The translations under genes were made by a program, and so were the position numbers. From NCBI RefSeq assembly GCF_026151205.1, contig NC_087078.1, forward strand, positions 13,065,118 to 13,129,117: a stretch of 64,000 bases of DNA, in the 5' to 3' direction. This document shows positions 16,155 through 27,930 of this stretch, in pieces. Numbering within the stretch: position 1 is the first letter of the stretch; each line of letters opens with the position of its first letter. The DNA comes from Bolinopsis microptera. Lineage: Eukaryota; Ctenophora; Tentaculata; Lobata; Bolinopsidae. The notes under the pieces were generated by a model, which did no database searches, had not been told where the DNA came from, and saw only the letters and a list, made by a program, of their open reading frames with translations.

Positions 16155-17685
16155 CTTTCTATAGATTGGTTGACAACTCTCGCTATGAAAATGAAATAAT
16201 TAGTTAAGTGCTGAGTGTGGTTTGGTTGACATATTGGGTTCACTTGATGCGCATTTAAGCTGGAGCTGATATATCCCGTGTATAAATACTTGTATAAAAT
16301 CCATGCAGCAGAGTACAATTTTCAGTTTGTGTGCTATTTTCATCATACGGAAAATGGGGGGGGGGGGGGGGGGAGATCGGAGGAAACAATTTGCCCAAAA
16401 AACTGCGTAATATCGAGGCACTTTATGGTTATAGCGATGTACAGCAGCTGTACCAACTGAGGTAAAGACATGATCAATGATACAACTTAAATTCAGGATC
16501 TTATTACACTGATCTCAATCTCATGCACCGATGTGCATATAATTTTAAAACTACATGTGTTGGGAACTGGGAACTGGGAAGTCGTCAACTATAATGTATA
16601 GTGTATACTCAATACTGTATAGTTCAACTTTTATGTCTGTCTTCATTTAATTAATTATTATTTATAGTTGCGTTTTGGTTTTGGACAATGGACATGGAGT
16701 TAAATTGTGTCGCCTAATAAATAGTTAGAATCAGATTTACTTTTACTTCGATGCAAACACAAATATCACAAACACGGTCCCACTAAATCACTCACCAAGG
16801 CCGGATTTTTTATGTCGCCCTGAGTGTATGAAATAAACACAAATCGATGTATTTTCTGATTAATGCTGATATTAATGCTGATATTAGTAAATTGGTAAAA
16901 CTAAAAGCCCACAAACAACTACAAGTCGTGTATCATCAAGTTGTTGAGAATAATATAATACTGCCAGACTATTGTTATAAGTTGTAAGTGCTAAACAAAT
17001 AATAGCTTATGTCATGTGCACACAGCCATGTAATGTGTAGAAATTTCCAAACCCCATCCCCTCACGTAACTTAAAAGCGACCACTAAACGACAACTGTGC
17101 TTGACGTTCAGTTTATTGTGGGCAACAACGAGTAAACGTGAAACAGGCGACGACTAATAAACTAGACCGCCAACTCCAAACCAGAACTCGAACAATGCTT
17201 AACTGAGTTACTCCTTTATAAAATAAACCATAAGGACACGTGTACAGCTAGTCAGCTTATAAGACTGAAAGTCTTTGTTTTACTTTCACAATGGTCTAAC
17301 AATGATGCCAGGTGCCATGGTAACTGTGAATTAAACATCACGTGACCTACAAAATGTCTCAGGAATGGCTGGCGACCAGGTTCTAATCCCGCACTATTGG
17401 CTCGATATAACATATAGGGTCTCAAATGGCCTTGTTAGCACCACTAGGATATAATTAAGTTTTACTTCAAACTTTACATCTGTGAAGTCTCAGAAGTCAT
17501 ACAATAGACCTTATAATAGAGTTTTTGACGGTACAGAGGTTTGAACTTGGATTAAAAGCATATTCTGTGTTCTATAAGTATAAACTAGGATACTGGCGAC
17601 GAGGGGCGACTAATTCAAAATTCAAAATCTTACAGAAAAGCCCTTAATGCTTAAGGTTTGAAAGGTACTTCGTTGTGAAGTCAAT
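16155..17685. other. Upstream flank of the cystatin gene; no gene seen
   Basis: AT-rich sequence with a run of about 17 G at 16357-16373. I see no conserved coding segment, RNA gene or clear inverted-repeat element. The promoter of the minus-strand cystatin gene should lie at its left end, but no motif stands out. Confidence 0.5.
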
Positions 17686-17689
17686 CCCG

Positions 17690-17775
17690 ATCAAAATAAT
17701 CAATCCTGGGATTCGGGAATCCCGAGCAAAAAAATCCCGGGATTCCCGAAAATCGGGATTCCGGAAGCAAATGGC
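17690..17775. repeat. Palindromic CGGGATTCGGGAATCCCG block
   Basis: Nested inverted motifs (GGGATTCGGGAATCCC, then AATCCCGGGATTCCCG and AATCGGGATTCC) can fold into hairpins. This style of subterminal palindrome occurs at hAT-type ends. No matching second end was located. Confidence 0.4.
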
Positions 17776-17883
17776 GGTCATGCTTTAGGTCCCATTGTGT
17801 AATAAAGTCAGTCCATGCTTGGACTCAACTTTTAATTTTATGTTGTACTTGTAGACTGTATTAAGTTCATTAGTACAATTAAT

Positions 17884-18215
17884 TTAAAGTGGCCTCGGCC
17901 TCATCATCTCACAAGAAAATACCACAAGTGTCATCATCATTAGCCTTCTTTTCTCAAGTAGTACCTTAAAACTACATTTGCAAAAACAACTTGGGCCCAT
18001 CTTATTACGGACTTTTGTATGCGTACTGCCAGCTGTTGACAAGGTACGTCCAGGCTCAATCGACCGGGACGGCCTCTTCCACTTATACCCTAGTTGGTAG
18101 AAATAACTCATCTCCATTTTAATAGAGATACGTGTTGGTACTTTGTTTTTGGCTGGCTTCAGGACTGCTGGATGAACCTTTTGTTTCGTCCAGAAACTCA
18201 TATAGCGCTTTCTTT
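17884..18215 (-). pseudogene. Fragment of an unknown Cys-rich, possibly transposon-linked protein
   Basis: A minus-strand frame of about 105 codons includes MSFWTKQKVHPAVLKPAKNK and later NKMGPSCFCKCSFKVLLEKR. The GPxCxCK-x-CF motif followed by an E-R-R helix recalls uncharacterised repetitive proteins found in many invertebrate genomes, often near transposons; that recollection is not verifiable here. No partner exons are seen. It is probably a relic. Confidence 0.3.
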
Positions 18216-18773
18216 TTGTTTTTCTTAACCTTGACGATACAGGCTAACAGTCTCCGCGACGTTCGAAAATTTTATTAACGCTACCGTGTAACTATATTCA
18301 ATATTGTAGTCAATTCGATAAAGTCATAATTAAGGAAAATAATTTAAACATAATTTGGGGAAAATAATGACGGTCACCTAAATTTTGGTAGTCCGAAAAT
18401 ATTTATATGGTTGATATAAATATTTGAAAAACCACCGACTTTCGTACCATTTAGATATGTCTCGTAAGGTATGTTATTAATATTAATATTATTAATATAA
18501 TGCACCAGTCACCACCAAGAACAAATTATGAGACAAAGTATTGATATTCATGATTAAATCGGAAAAAAACAATTATATATCAAGTTTAGGAATTGTAAAT
18601 GTTACTGTTAGGGCAGAACTCCCATGCGCTAAGTTTTTATATAATTTAACTCTTTTGTATAAGGCATAAATGATAATTTAAGATTAACAATTATTTCCAT
18701 CTTAAACTTTCAGTTCAAATCAGAATGATCTATTTAGTGTAGTTTCGGTCAAATTTAAAAAATCAGCGACTAA

Positions 18774-18942
18774 GGGGGATCGTTCACATATTACGTAATC
18801 ACTTTTTTGATAATTTGTAACCCCCCCCCCCTCTCCCCTCCGTAATCAGTTTTACACATGCTATATTGTCCAAAATTACACTATCGTAATCATTTGGAAA
18901 CCTCCTTCCCCTCGGCTGATTACGTAATATGTGAAAGACCCC
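18774..18942. mobile_element. Short palindromic MITE, copy 2
   Basis: The ends GGGGGATCGTTCACATATTA and TAATATGTGAAAGACCCC are inverted repeats. The interior matches copy 1 at 15197-15336 (CTCCGTAATCAGTTTTACAC, AAAATTACACTA, CGTAATCATTTGGAA in this copy). The flanks CTAA/CTAA suggest TA or TAA target duplication. Confidence 0.75.
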
Positions 18943-19012
18943 TAATATAATCATGAATTCATAAGTTCATAAGTTTTAATGTGATGATTGTTATCACGGG
19001 CGATTATCATCA

Positions 19013-22000
19013 TTAGGCACCCATGGATAAGAAAAATCCAGGATAAGATCCTTCGTCATTTGATCCATCGCCCATTCCTAATCCAAATCCAGGATAAGAT
19101 CCTTCGTCATTTGATCCATCACCCATTCCAATCCAAATCCAGGATAAGATTCTTCGTCATTTGATCCATCGCCCATTCCTAATCCAAAAGCCAGGATAAA
19201 AATTCTTCGTCATTTGATCATAACCCACGCCTAATCCAAATCCAGGATAAGTTCTTCGTCATTTAGATCCATCACCAATTCAATTCCCAAATTCCAGGAT
19301 AAGATTCTTCGTCATTTGATCCATCACCCATTCCCAATCCAAATCCAGGATAAGATTCTTCGTCATTTGATCCATCACCCATTCCCAATCCAAATCCAGG
19401 ATAAGATTCTTCGTCATTTGATCCATCGCCCATTCCTAATCCAAATCCAGGATAAAGATTCTTCGTCATTTGATCCATCACCCATTCCTAATCCAAATCC
19501 AGGATAAGATTCTTCGTCATTTGATCCATCGCCCATTCCTAATCCAAATCCAGGATAAGATTCTTCGTCATTTGATCCAATCGCCATTCCTATACAAAAA
19601 AGTTGTTTTTGGGGGGGGGGGATCCATCACGGTCATTGAGCGACAATCAGACGTTTAGACTCTTCACCATTTTCGTTATCATATCCATAATCTTGATTAT
19701 CGTCAATATCTTGATTATCGTCAATATCTTGATTATCGTCAATATTTTGATTATCGTCAATATCCTGATTATCGTCAATATCGTCTTGGTCTTTTTCGGG
19801 CGTCCAGGGTTGATCATCATAATCTTCTTCTCCTTCATCCCAATAAAGCTTCTTGGAAGGGCTACCTTGACTATCGTCATAATCAAACCACCTCCATGGC
19901 ACTTTAGACCAAGTTTGATAAACTACTGATAACGTCCCCACTCCCATCTGCAGATAGATAACAAGTTAGAATATTCAATCCGTTTCAATTTTATCCTATG
20001 TACTGTATACAAATTAAAAACTCTCGCGACTTTAATTATGAATTATAAGAGAAAAATCTTACATAAGATGCTCAACAAATTATTCTTTTTTTTTTTTTTT
20101 TGTTTTTTGAGAGGCGGGGCCATGATGCCCACGAGGGATTGGCATTGAGATGCTCTGCCCTACCTCTGGGGTGTGGCACCCTTGGGAAGGTTGCGGTGAG
20201 ATCCCGGAGTGATTGATGGAGGGTGGTGTTAGGATGTTATATGAGTCAAAATGGATACGCTCTCTAAATGCCAGCTGGGTTTGGAGGAGTAAAACGAGAC
20301 GAGACAGCATATGAGATAATACTTTAAGTCACCCCGGTCTGATCCAGCTCTTCCGGCACAATTAAGCGTTTGGTGCGGTTTGTGAAATTGACAATTGTGG
20401 TGATGTGTTGGTTGTCGAATATGTCGTTGACAGAGAGGTAGTAGTCCTGGAAATATTGACCTCTAATTTGGGCAATAGCCGGACACTGTCCAAGGAAGTG
20501 TGAGACAGTTTCCTCTCCGTCCCCGCACATAGGACAAGCACTGGTGTTTGATTTGCAAATGGTGTGAAGGTGTTTATTTAGGCCGCAGTGACCCGTGATG
20601 AGGTGAACTGCAGTTCTGTAATCTTGTCTGTTGTTGCTGAGTGTAGTGTTGAGGTTTTTGATGATTTTGGCATGCTTGTGGCCGAGTGTCAGTTTGGTGT
20701 GTCTGGGACCGTCAGTTGACCAAGTTTCCTGATTCAGTCTGTTGACTTTGTTGTCGATTTGACGCTTGATGTAGGATTGTGGAATTGGACACCTCAAAGT
20801 GGATTCGCTGATAGTGCCAAGCTTGGCCAGCTCATCTGCTTTTTCGTTCCCCCACAATCCGATGTGTGCGGCAATCCATCGTATATCTAGCGTGTTGTTG
20901 GATCCGAGTGAATTAAGAGAGTCGTAACAGTCTCTTGTAGTTCTACTCCGCGTTGAAAGTGCGGAGAGAGCTTGAATAGATGATAGACTGTCAGACCAGT
21001 TATTATTCTACAATGTTGCAAAATTATAGAAATCCAACTTGTAATAAATTGTAATTTAGAATCGGTCAAATTTAAAACCACATGACAATTACGTATACTA
21101 AATTAATATTTTTATTCCACTTCAAATTATGCTTAAGTTAACTCACACTTTCGGTATCATCACAGATTCTGCTGGTTACTACACCATTAACCGATTGTCT
21201 TTTGCATTGGGGATTATTCGAAATCCCTAACTCTATGGTAATCTCATACTTAGATCCAGCAACAACCTGAATTTAATTTCATAATCATAAAGAAATGTAT
21301 TTGATTTGAATTGCTGTATTTTAAAATTCCTATCCAGAACACACAAAATGCGTACACAATTTTACAAACCGATTCCTGAATTTGAATGATTTCTCCTATA
21401 ACTATGGTATCCCGAGGCTTCATATTTCCAATACTATAGGCTCGTCTTTTAAATTCCATCAACATCACCTTCAGGGCCTTGTTGGTTTGTTCGTCCGCCA
21501 TGTTGGCGGGAACAGCGCCACCTGAAAATAGAACAAAATTACAACTTTCAGTTCCCTGAAATATTAATATTCGGAGAATACGAATGTTATTGCTAAGACT
21601 AGACTTAATCCTGAGTAAGTTTCAAACTTTGAGCATGAGTTTGTTAAAGCAAAACCCTTTCCAAGATTTATTTATAGCCACTGCTATACTATGACTACAA
21701 CAAAAAGTATAAGCTAAAACCAAACTACATTTGCCATAACGATCATATTTGGAATAAAATATCTGTTGGCTCGAAGTGGTGCAGGATGTTAATCTTACTG
21801 GGACTAAAACTTCGTTCAAGTTCTACGAAGTCCCATTCGATCGTTCATTAGATTACAAATTGTGTATTTTAATTAAGTTGATAAATTCAAACGAAAAAGA
21901 TACAGTTTCCAACGTGAGTACCTGGTATAAATCCGTTTTTTGTTGCCTCATTTATTCGTCTGTCCCTCAACGCCGTACTCAAATCTGCACAATTGTACTT

Positions 22001-22707
22001 TGAGTCCATTTTTTCCTTCGAACAGAGTTTTTGGAGTTTCCGTTCACTCTGCCGGCAACCTTTTTCCTCCTTCTGTGTGAGCTTGTTCAAAGTAGGTGAA
22101 ATTTGTCTCCTTTTCCGCTTCTTCTTATCAGCTTTACCATTGAATCTGGTTCTTGTGTCAAAAGCCTCCTCTTCTTCCTCCTCTTTGAGTTTGCGCTCCT
22201 CTTTGTAACGGTTCTCCTTGCTTTCAGTTGCTTTTAAACCCTTGTTTGCTATCGCGAAGGATTTCGCGGCGCACTTGAGCCATTTCGGTTGATAATCTGA
22301 AGTTTAAATAAAACAAGCGTTAATACTTTTAATTTTATACGATACGAATCGATATTGAATAATTAAAAACAGCTACAGTCAATTTAAACCACTATAATAA
22401 CTGCAGTAGTAATATGCGCATTTATGCCTACAGCATAGTATACCATTACCAACTATCGACTATAATTACAGGTGCCAAAAATGGAACCAAAAAGTCACTT
22501 ACTCATCGCTAGGCACCCATCGATAACTTTTTCGACTTCCCAACATGATGAATAATCATAGTCGTCGTCCAGATCAGATACCTTATTCTTTTTTGATTTC
22601 GAATTCTTTTTTCCTTTTGATTTCTTTTTATTCTTGCCCTTTTTCTTCGCACTGATGACAGTCGCGCAATAACTGAATATCAGAATGAGACAAATCAGTT
22701 TTAACAT
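19013..22707 (-). CDS. Chimeric secreted cystatin: Lys-rich N-part, cystatin domain, acidic and 17-aa repeats
   Basis: Assembled on the minus strand from exons 22707-22503, 22296-21922, 21521-21370, 21266-21147 and 19947-19013; junctions are GT-AG and phases agree. Order: signal peptide (MLKLICLILIFSYCATVISA); a Lys/Ser-rich block (KKKGKNKKKSKGKKNSKSKK); an acidic DLDDDYDY and a two-Cys stretch; a 125-residue charged exon with further Cys; the cystatin domain (PGG, S-VVAG, CKRQSVNGVVTSRIC, QTW); five DIDDNQ-type hexapeptides; then about eleven copies of a 17-residue unit (DGSNDEESYPGFGLGMG) and a stop after FLSMGA. Estimated length is about 595 residues. The VVAG exon is 120 nt, exactly as in the neighbouring cystatin gene. 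A run of about ten G (plus strand, near 19611) interrupts the frame between the two repeat blocks, as do small indels in some units; sequencing error is plausible. Function beyond a cystatin fold is unknown; secretion is inferred. Confidence 0.75.
19030..19590 (-). repeat. 51-bp tandem array encoding the 17-residue repeat
   Basis: About eleven head-to-tail copies of a 51-bp unit (plus-strand landmark TTCTTCGTCATTTGATCCAT) at spacings of 51-52 bp. Since 51 is divisible by three, each unit adds 17 residues to the last exon of the chimeric cystatin gene. Individual units differ by substitutions and a few single-base indels. Confidence 0.9.
19690..19785 (-). repeat. 18-bp tandem repeat encoding DIDDNQ
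   Basis: Five copies of an 18-bp unit (plus strand TCTTGATTATCGTCAATA) encode the acidic hexapeptide DIDDNQ or NIDDNQ on the minus strand, inside the last exon of the chimeric cystatin gene. Confidence 0.9.
20087..21001 (-). mobile_element. 5'-truncated I/R1-type LINE tail with RNase H domain
   Basis: The minus strand reads through the end of an RNase H domain (WSDSLSSIQALSAL, then GNEKADELAKLG) and a Cys/His cluster (TGHCGLNKHLHTICKS, CPMCGDGEETVSHFLGQCP) typical of I, R1 and related LINE clades. The stop is near 20324, and the 3' UTR ends in an A-tail (T run at 20087-20101). The element is flanked by ATTATTCT at 20079-20086 and 21002-21009, a fitting 8-bp target duplication. The insertion lies in the last intron of the chimeric cystatin gene, in the same orientation as that gene. 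Confidence 0.85.
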
Positions 22708-23377
22708 TAGTCCCTGGGATGATGAGTTTGTCAAACAATTGTACGAATAACTTGCTACATATCTGATGCTGAGTTTTAGAAAAGTTTAAACAATTATTAT
22801 TAATAAAACTAAGTTTCAAAAAAATTTGTCGATCTAATAACTACAAGTCTAAAATTTAAACTACTGCATACGGCGACATCGGTAAACTCTTCAAGTTCAA
22901 AAGATACTATTACTGGTCAAAACAAATCGCGAGGACTGGAAAAATGTACAAAAGTGTTTAACAGCGATTAACCAATCAATATCCAATCATATCAGAATCA
23001 CTGTCAAAACAAACTTGGAATAAATCCATATCAACAATTCACATCAACGATTCATCAACAAATCCGTTGTCGGACGCTGCCCGACCCGTCATTTTATCAA
23101 GACCAGGCGGAGTGGGTGCAGCATGCGAAGCCGTAGAACAATTTTTCGGCACTTACGGACTATTTCCACTCATATCATTAAATGACTGCAAGATATCCTT
23201 AATTATTAATTGATTTTCAATACGTATCACTATCACTTTGTACCATTAATGCTTGAAATAACGTGCATTTAAAGCCGAAATTATTCGACCATGATGCCAA
23301 GTCTTACATCTCAGTGGATTATTATTTATAATGCTTCTTAATAGATATCTAATTTTTGTTTTCAATTCCGGGTACAG
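22708..23377. other. Upstream flank of the chimeric cystatin gene; nothing recognised
   Basis: AT-rich sequence presumably holding the promoter. I see no coding segment, RNA gene or repeat boundary. Confidence 0.5.
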
Positions 23378-23522
23378 GGAGACCCAACTAGAACAGAAAA
23401 TAAAATCATAATTAATGCATGCCCGGCCCTTGGCACTTGGGTCATACTCATAGGGCATGTCGCATGCATTAACTTTTACTTTATCATTTATATTCTGTTC
23501 TATAGTTGTAAGTTGGGTCTCC
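23378..23522. mobile_element. 145-bp hairpin MITE
   Basis: The ends GGAGACCCAACT and AGTTGGGTCTCC are perfect inverted repeats. The arms continue to match imperfectly for about 60 bp each (GAACAGAAAATAAA against TTTATATTCTGTTC, and ATTAATGCATGC against GCATGCATTAA). Almost the whole element is foldable. Confidence 0.75.
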
Positions 23523-24515
23523 GGATTGAGTCATGGCCCATCATGGGTCGACAATTTTGCATTTTGGCGCCTGCAATAAATCAGAGCATGACAAATCAGA
23601 GCAGTGAGCACGTCATTGATTTCAGATTTGGAACCTGTTACAGTTAATGCGTGGGAACTGGATTTAAGGGGCTGCATTGTGCAACTGTCAGTAGACCGTA
23701 ATTTTATCAATGCACATTCAACATTGCACAATTGTTGCCCTAACCAGAGCCCTCGCGCTTGCAGTAGTGAAACTGAAACAAGCACGTTACGTACCACGTA
23801 CGCGTAGTAGCAGTACGCGAAGACTCGTGGTATTGTGTATTGGTTAAATTATGTGAAGCACAACTGCACAATTGACAATTGTAATTCATAATTAAGCAAA
23901 TTCATTTCTTTTGAGTATGGTATTAAATTTTAATTGCGTTGTCACTGTCAGCTGAAATAAACAATAAAACAAGTTATAAATTTGTATGATTAAATCACCA
24001 ATAGAAATCCAACTTCAGTAGCCAAAAATTTGCTGACGTGATATGTGCAAACATTGCACGAATTCGATTGCATCACGTGATACAATTCAGCCAATCAGAT
24101 CGGACAAACATCTGCAAAGTTAAAGTTGCGAACTTTTATTAGACCTAAAATAAGACTTTTTGGGATAAATCTATAATGTCCCTAATTTTTCTTCTGGGAA
24201 AGAAATGTTATTTTTACAAGGCAAACATTTTGCAAAAAACCGGAAGTCTCTATTTAGTATTTCTTTTACTTTTGCATTTTGAAGTTCAAAGTTACAGTTA
24301 GGCCCCAGAACGCCCGTAAAGTTTTTTGGGGTTGGCGATTGCATCCATTGTTAATGGACTTACCCGGCACGCGCTACTAGTATTATACATGACATAGGTT
24401 TAAAATGCTCCCCTAGCGAGATATCGGCGAAAAACTGTCTCGATCACGCGATATGACCGACCATATATGTATATATAATATAATATGAGGAATTTGGTAT
24501 AATTTCTTGTTAGGG
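23523..24515. other. No gene recognised
   Basis: Contains scattered CG-rich motifs, including a CCATTGTTAATGGACT copy at about 24348 that also recurs inside the next element. No conserved coding sequence is seen. Confidence 0.5.
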
Positions 24516-25005
24516 TTAACGGGTGATACTCGTAAAATATCTGTTGACGAGTCCAACTCGGCGCGCGTCCTGGTAGGTTGTAAACCTACAATGTTAGGGT
24601 TGAGGGTTTATAGTTGTAGGTTTATTACCTACGAAGACGCTTGTCCATTGTTAATGGACTAGCCCGGCGCGCACTACTTCGTAGCACTTGCTTGACCATT
24701 GTTAATGATCTGGCCCGGCGCGCGCTACTTCGTAGCACTTGCCATCGGGCCATTTTGAGAAGAAAGCGGCACATTTCGAGAAGAAAGCGGCGCGCGCTAC
24801 TTCGAAGAAATTTAGACGAGTAACATCCGTCAAAGCACTTGCCTAACATTTCGAGAAGAAAGCGGCGCGTGCTATACTTCATTGTTCATACTTCGAAGAA
24901 ATTTAGACGAGTAACATTGGACATCCGTCAACCAAAACGCGCGCCGAGTTGGACTCGTCGACGGTCGATCTTTGAAACAAATATTTTACGAGTATCACCC
25001 GTTAA
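24516..25005. mobile_element. Non-autonomous element with TTAACGGGTGATACTCG ends
   Basis: Inverted ends start TTAACGGGTGATACTCGTAA and continue, with a gap on the right arm, into GACGAGTCCAACTCGGCGCG. The interior holds irregular repeats of CCATTGTTAATGG plus GCCCGGCGCGCGCTAC, and of TTCGAGAAGAAAGCGGC. A 71-bp miniature relative sits at 61452-61522. Confidence 0.75.
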
Positions 25006-25137
25006 TTAATTTTTTTTTGGGCCCGGACGGTGCCGGTGGTTCTAATGACCATTTACTAAAATACATAAATACAAAATACAATATAGTATAAATATTATAA
25101 TCAGAAGTTTTATAAATCCTATCCGTCCAAGTACGGT

Positions 25138-25584
25138 GTACGAGGAGGGCCACTAATAAAAAATATAGCACTTTCGAAAAAATATACATTTTTTAGTATG
25201 AAATATATAGAAAATATAGAAAATATAGAAAATATATAAAATATAGAAAATATAGAAAATATATAAAATATATAAAATATACAAAATATATAAAATATAC
25301 AAAATATATAAAATATACAAAATATATAAAATATATAAAATATATAAAATATACAAAATATATAAAATATACAAAATATATAAAATATACAAAATATATA
25401 AAATATACAAAATATATAAAATATATAAAATATATAAAATATACAAAATATATAAAATATACAAAATATATAAAATATACAAAATATAGCATTTATAAAA
25501 AAACATACTTTTTTTAAAAACGTACATTTTTGTAAAACGTACATTTTTTGTAAAACGTATATTTTTTAGTGGCCCTCCTCGTAC
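25138..25584. mobile_element. Inverted-repeat element with a 9-bp tandem core
   Basis: The ends GTACGAGGAGGGCCACTAA and TTAGTGGCCCTCCTCGTAC are inverted repeats. The core (25205-25490) is a tandem array of a 9-bp unit, AAAATATAC or AAAATATAT. Long apparent reading frames of I, Y, L and F through it are artefacts of the array. Confidence 0.75.
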
Positions 25585-27390
25585 GACTCGTGTACGAAAA
25601 GGGCCACTAAAAACGTACGTGATACGCGCGCATTTATATAGGAAATGGCAAGCCCTAAATCGCAAAAAATCACTTTATTTTTATTGTGCGCATTGCCATA
25701 ACTATTTACAGATTTGGTCAATTTGAAAACTGTTTTCATCACGTTGTTCCTTATGAACAAATAAAAGTTCGCATATCAATTTCCACTAGGTTTGACTAAT
25801 TTATGTGCCTCTAGACTCATCTAACCATGTTCCTCGTGCAAAATAGTCAAGAGTAGCCAAATAAATACAAATTTAGGGTAATTAACTAATTAAGGGGTCA
25901 GGAATCGACATTTTCGATCAGCAGGGGACTGCGCGCTCACTGAAACTGTGTTATTTTTTTTGACGATTTAGGGTTGGCTACAATAGCCCTGATACTTCGC
26001 GCGCGCAGCGCTGAGCGCGCGAGTCTACATGCGCCAGACACAGATCAGGGGCTGCCAACTGACTTTTGCGCGCGGCTTGGACCCCAGATATACCAGGGTC
26101 TTGCCCGTGGAATTCACGGATCCGGGTCTAGCATTTTTAAATTTTTTACATTATTAAATGTATCTTTGATTTCTTTCTTGAAGTAGACCGGACTGGATTT
26201 GGACGCCGAACATGATGCCGTACACCATTTGTTTCTATTTCGCTTCCCTAATACACAATTTTACTCCCAAAATGCAGCACGATAATCGTATGTGTTTGAT
26301 TGCTCGCGCACAACAGTTCATATGCAACACTTGGTTCCTTACCCCTTGTACGCGAAGCGTGCGGGGGTAAGTGATCACTTACTAAATTTAGGGTTAACGC
26401 ATGGAGTTCGCGGCTCGACAAAATTTGGGGTCAAAATCATTTATTTTTGGCAGAACTTTCTGGGAATTTGGTACAGCCTGCATGCAGCTTAGCCTGTCTG
26501 AGGTGTTCTGGACAGGTTTCGACCAGTTGTCAGCTGGTTCTCATCAATAGGATATGTGGGGCAGAAGGAACAAAGCGTGGAAATCGTGTAGAATAATGGC
26601 TTGTCTGAAGATTTAATAGTAGAGTTCCTCCTTCATCAAATTATTCGCCTTTACTTCGATGCAGTTTTGGGCCACAGGCCACGTCATATTAATCAAGCAG
26701 GGTTCTCTAATATTGACATTAACCATTTACTATAACTATTGTAGGAAACGTCATATCACTGATGATTACGAAATATATTTGATGAAGTCTCTGCTTCTTA
26801 TTGCTTCACAACTCGACTGATTGAGGTTATGAATTTATACCAATGTTACAAATACGTTTTAAGCAAGAAAATATAATTCTGTATTCAGATTATGCAGAAT
26901 TTTGAGCGTTTTAACAGGGGGTGGCGGATATGGGTGCTATGTATGAAACCAATTTTGAATTAACTTAAGACAAATATATACAACGATTTCCGGTGTCACA
27001 GACGTTGAATCATTTCATATATGATCATATTCAGTAGAGTTAATCCATCTAAATTACTATTAATCTACTCGCAGTGGGTATTAAGGGGGGGAACACATTT
27101 TTCCAGGTTACAGTTGCGCAATCCGAATAAATTTTTTAAAAAGTCTCCACTATTCCGTCCTCCCCCCCGCCTCTGACGAATAATTCACAGAACTAAGAGT
27201 TAGGTTTTTGGTTAACTGTATTAGTCATTGTAGCTTTTATAAATAGAGAAAACGTTCCTCGTCCCCTAGTCTCATAATTCAAAGATCAACCATAATAACT
27301 TAATTTAGACATATTGTTTTAGGATCATAAAAATGATAATATTATATCAATTCAACTGATATCACATCATCAAAGAATAACATCCAATAT
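25585..27390. other. No gene recognised
   Basis: AT-rich with islands of CGCG palindromes (for example CGCGCGCAGCGCTGAGCGCG near 26000) and a small hairpin around TTACCCC/GGGGTAA near 26340-26370. No conserved protein segment is visible in any frame. Confidence 0.5.
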
Positions 27391-27394
27391 GTTT

Positions 27395-27930
27395 TCATCT
27401 AATATCGCAAATAATATTCATATTCCTTATATCAAGAGAATATAATTCCTCAAAGTCACTTAACATCCCAATCAAAGTCATTTATATAAAGAGACTATAA
27501 TTTCTCGAAGTCACATAACCTCCGCAATCAAAAGTTCCCTTTATATCAAAGAACTATTATTCCTCAAACGTCCCTCGGATAATCCCAATCAAAGTCCCTT
27601 TATATCAAGGATGTTTATTCCTCAAAGTCACTTAACATCACATAAAAGTTCCTTATATCAAGAGACTAATTTATTCCTCAATGCCACTCAACCACCCAAT
27701 CAAAAAGGTCCTTATAGCAAGAGACTATTATTCCTCATTGTTACTTAAATCCCAATCAAAGTCCCTTATATCAAGAGACAATGTATTCCTTAACGTCCTT
27801 ACTATCCAATCAAAGTCCCTTATACAAGAGACTCTTATTCCTCTATGTCACTTTACAATCCCAATCAAAGTTCCTTATATCAAGAGACTATTATTTCTCA
27901 AAGTCACTTAACATCCCAATCAACTTTTAT
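27395..27930 (+). repeat. About 55-bp tandem array
   Basis: About nine diverged units with the core CCCAATCAAAGTCCCTTATA, then TCAAGAGACTATTATTCCTC and AAAGTCACTTAACAT. Spacing is 51-60 bp, so it is not a coding period. Flanking sequence is AT-rich and featureless. Confidence 0.8.

Noticed and set aside
16200-16460. Short frames on both strands across the G17 run at 16.36 kb
   Set aside because: No conserved motif; created by the homopolymer.
19030-19590. CRISPR-like regular repeats (also 27.4-27.9 kb and 43.94-44.23 kb)
   Set aside because: Units abut without unique spacers, and the context is a eukaryotic gene or tandem repeat.
25119-25665. Long I/Y/L/F/C-rich minus-strand frames
   Set aside because: They are translations of the 9-bp AAAATATAY array; no other coding signs.
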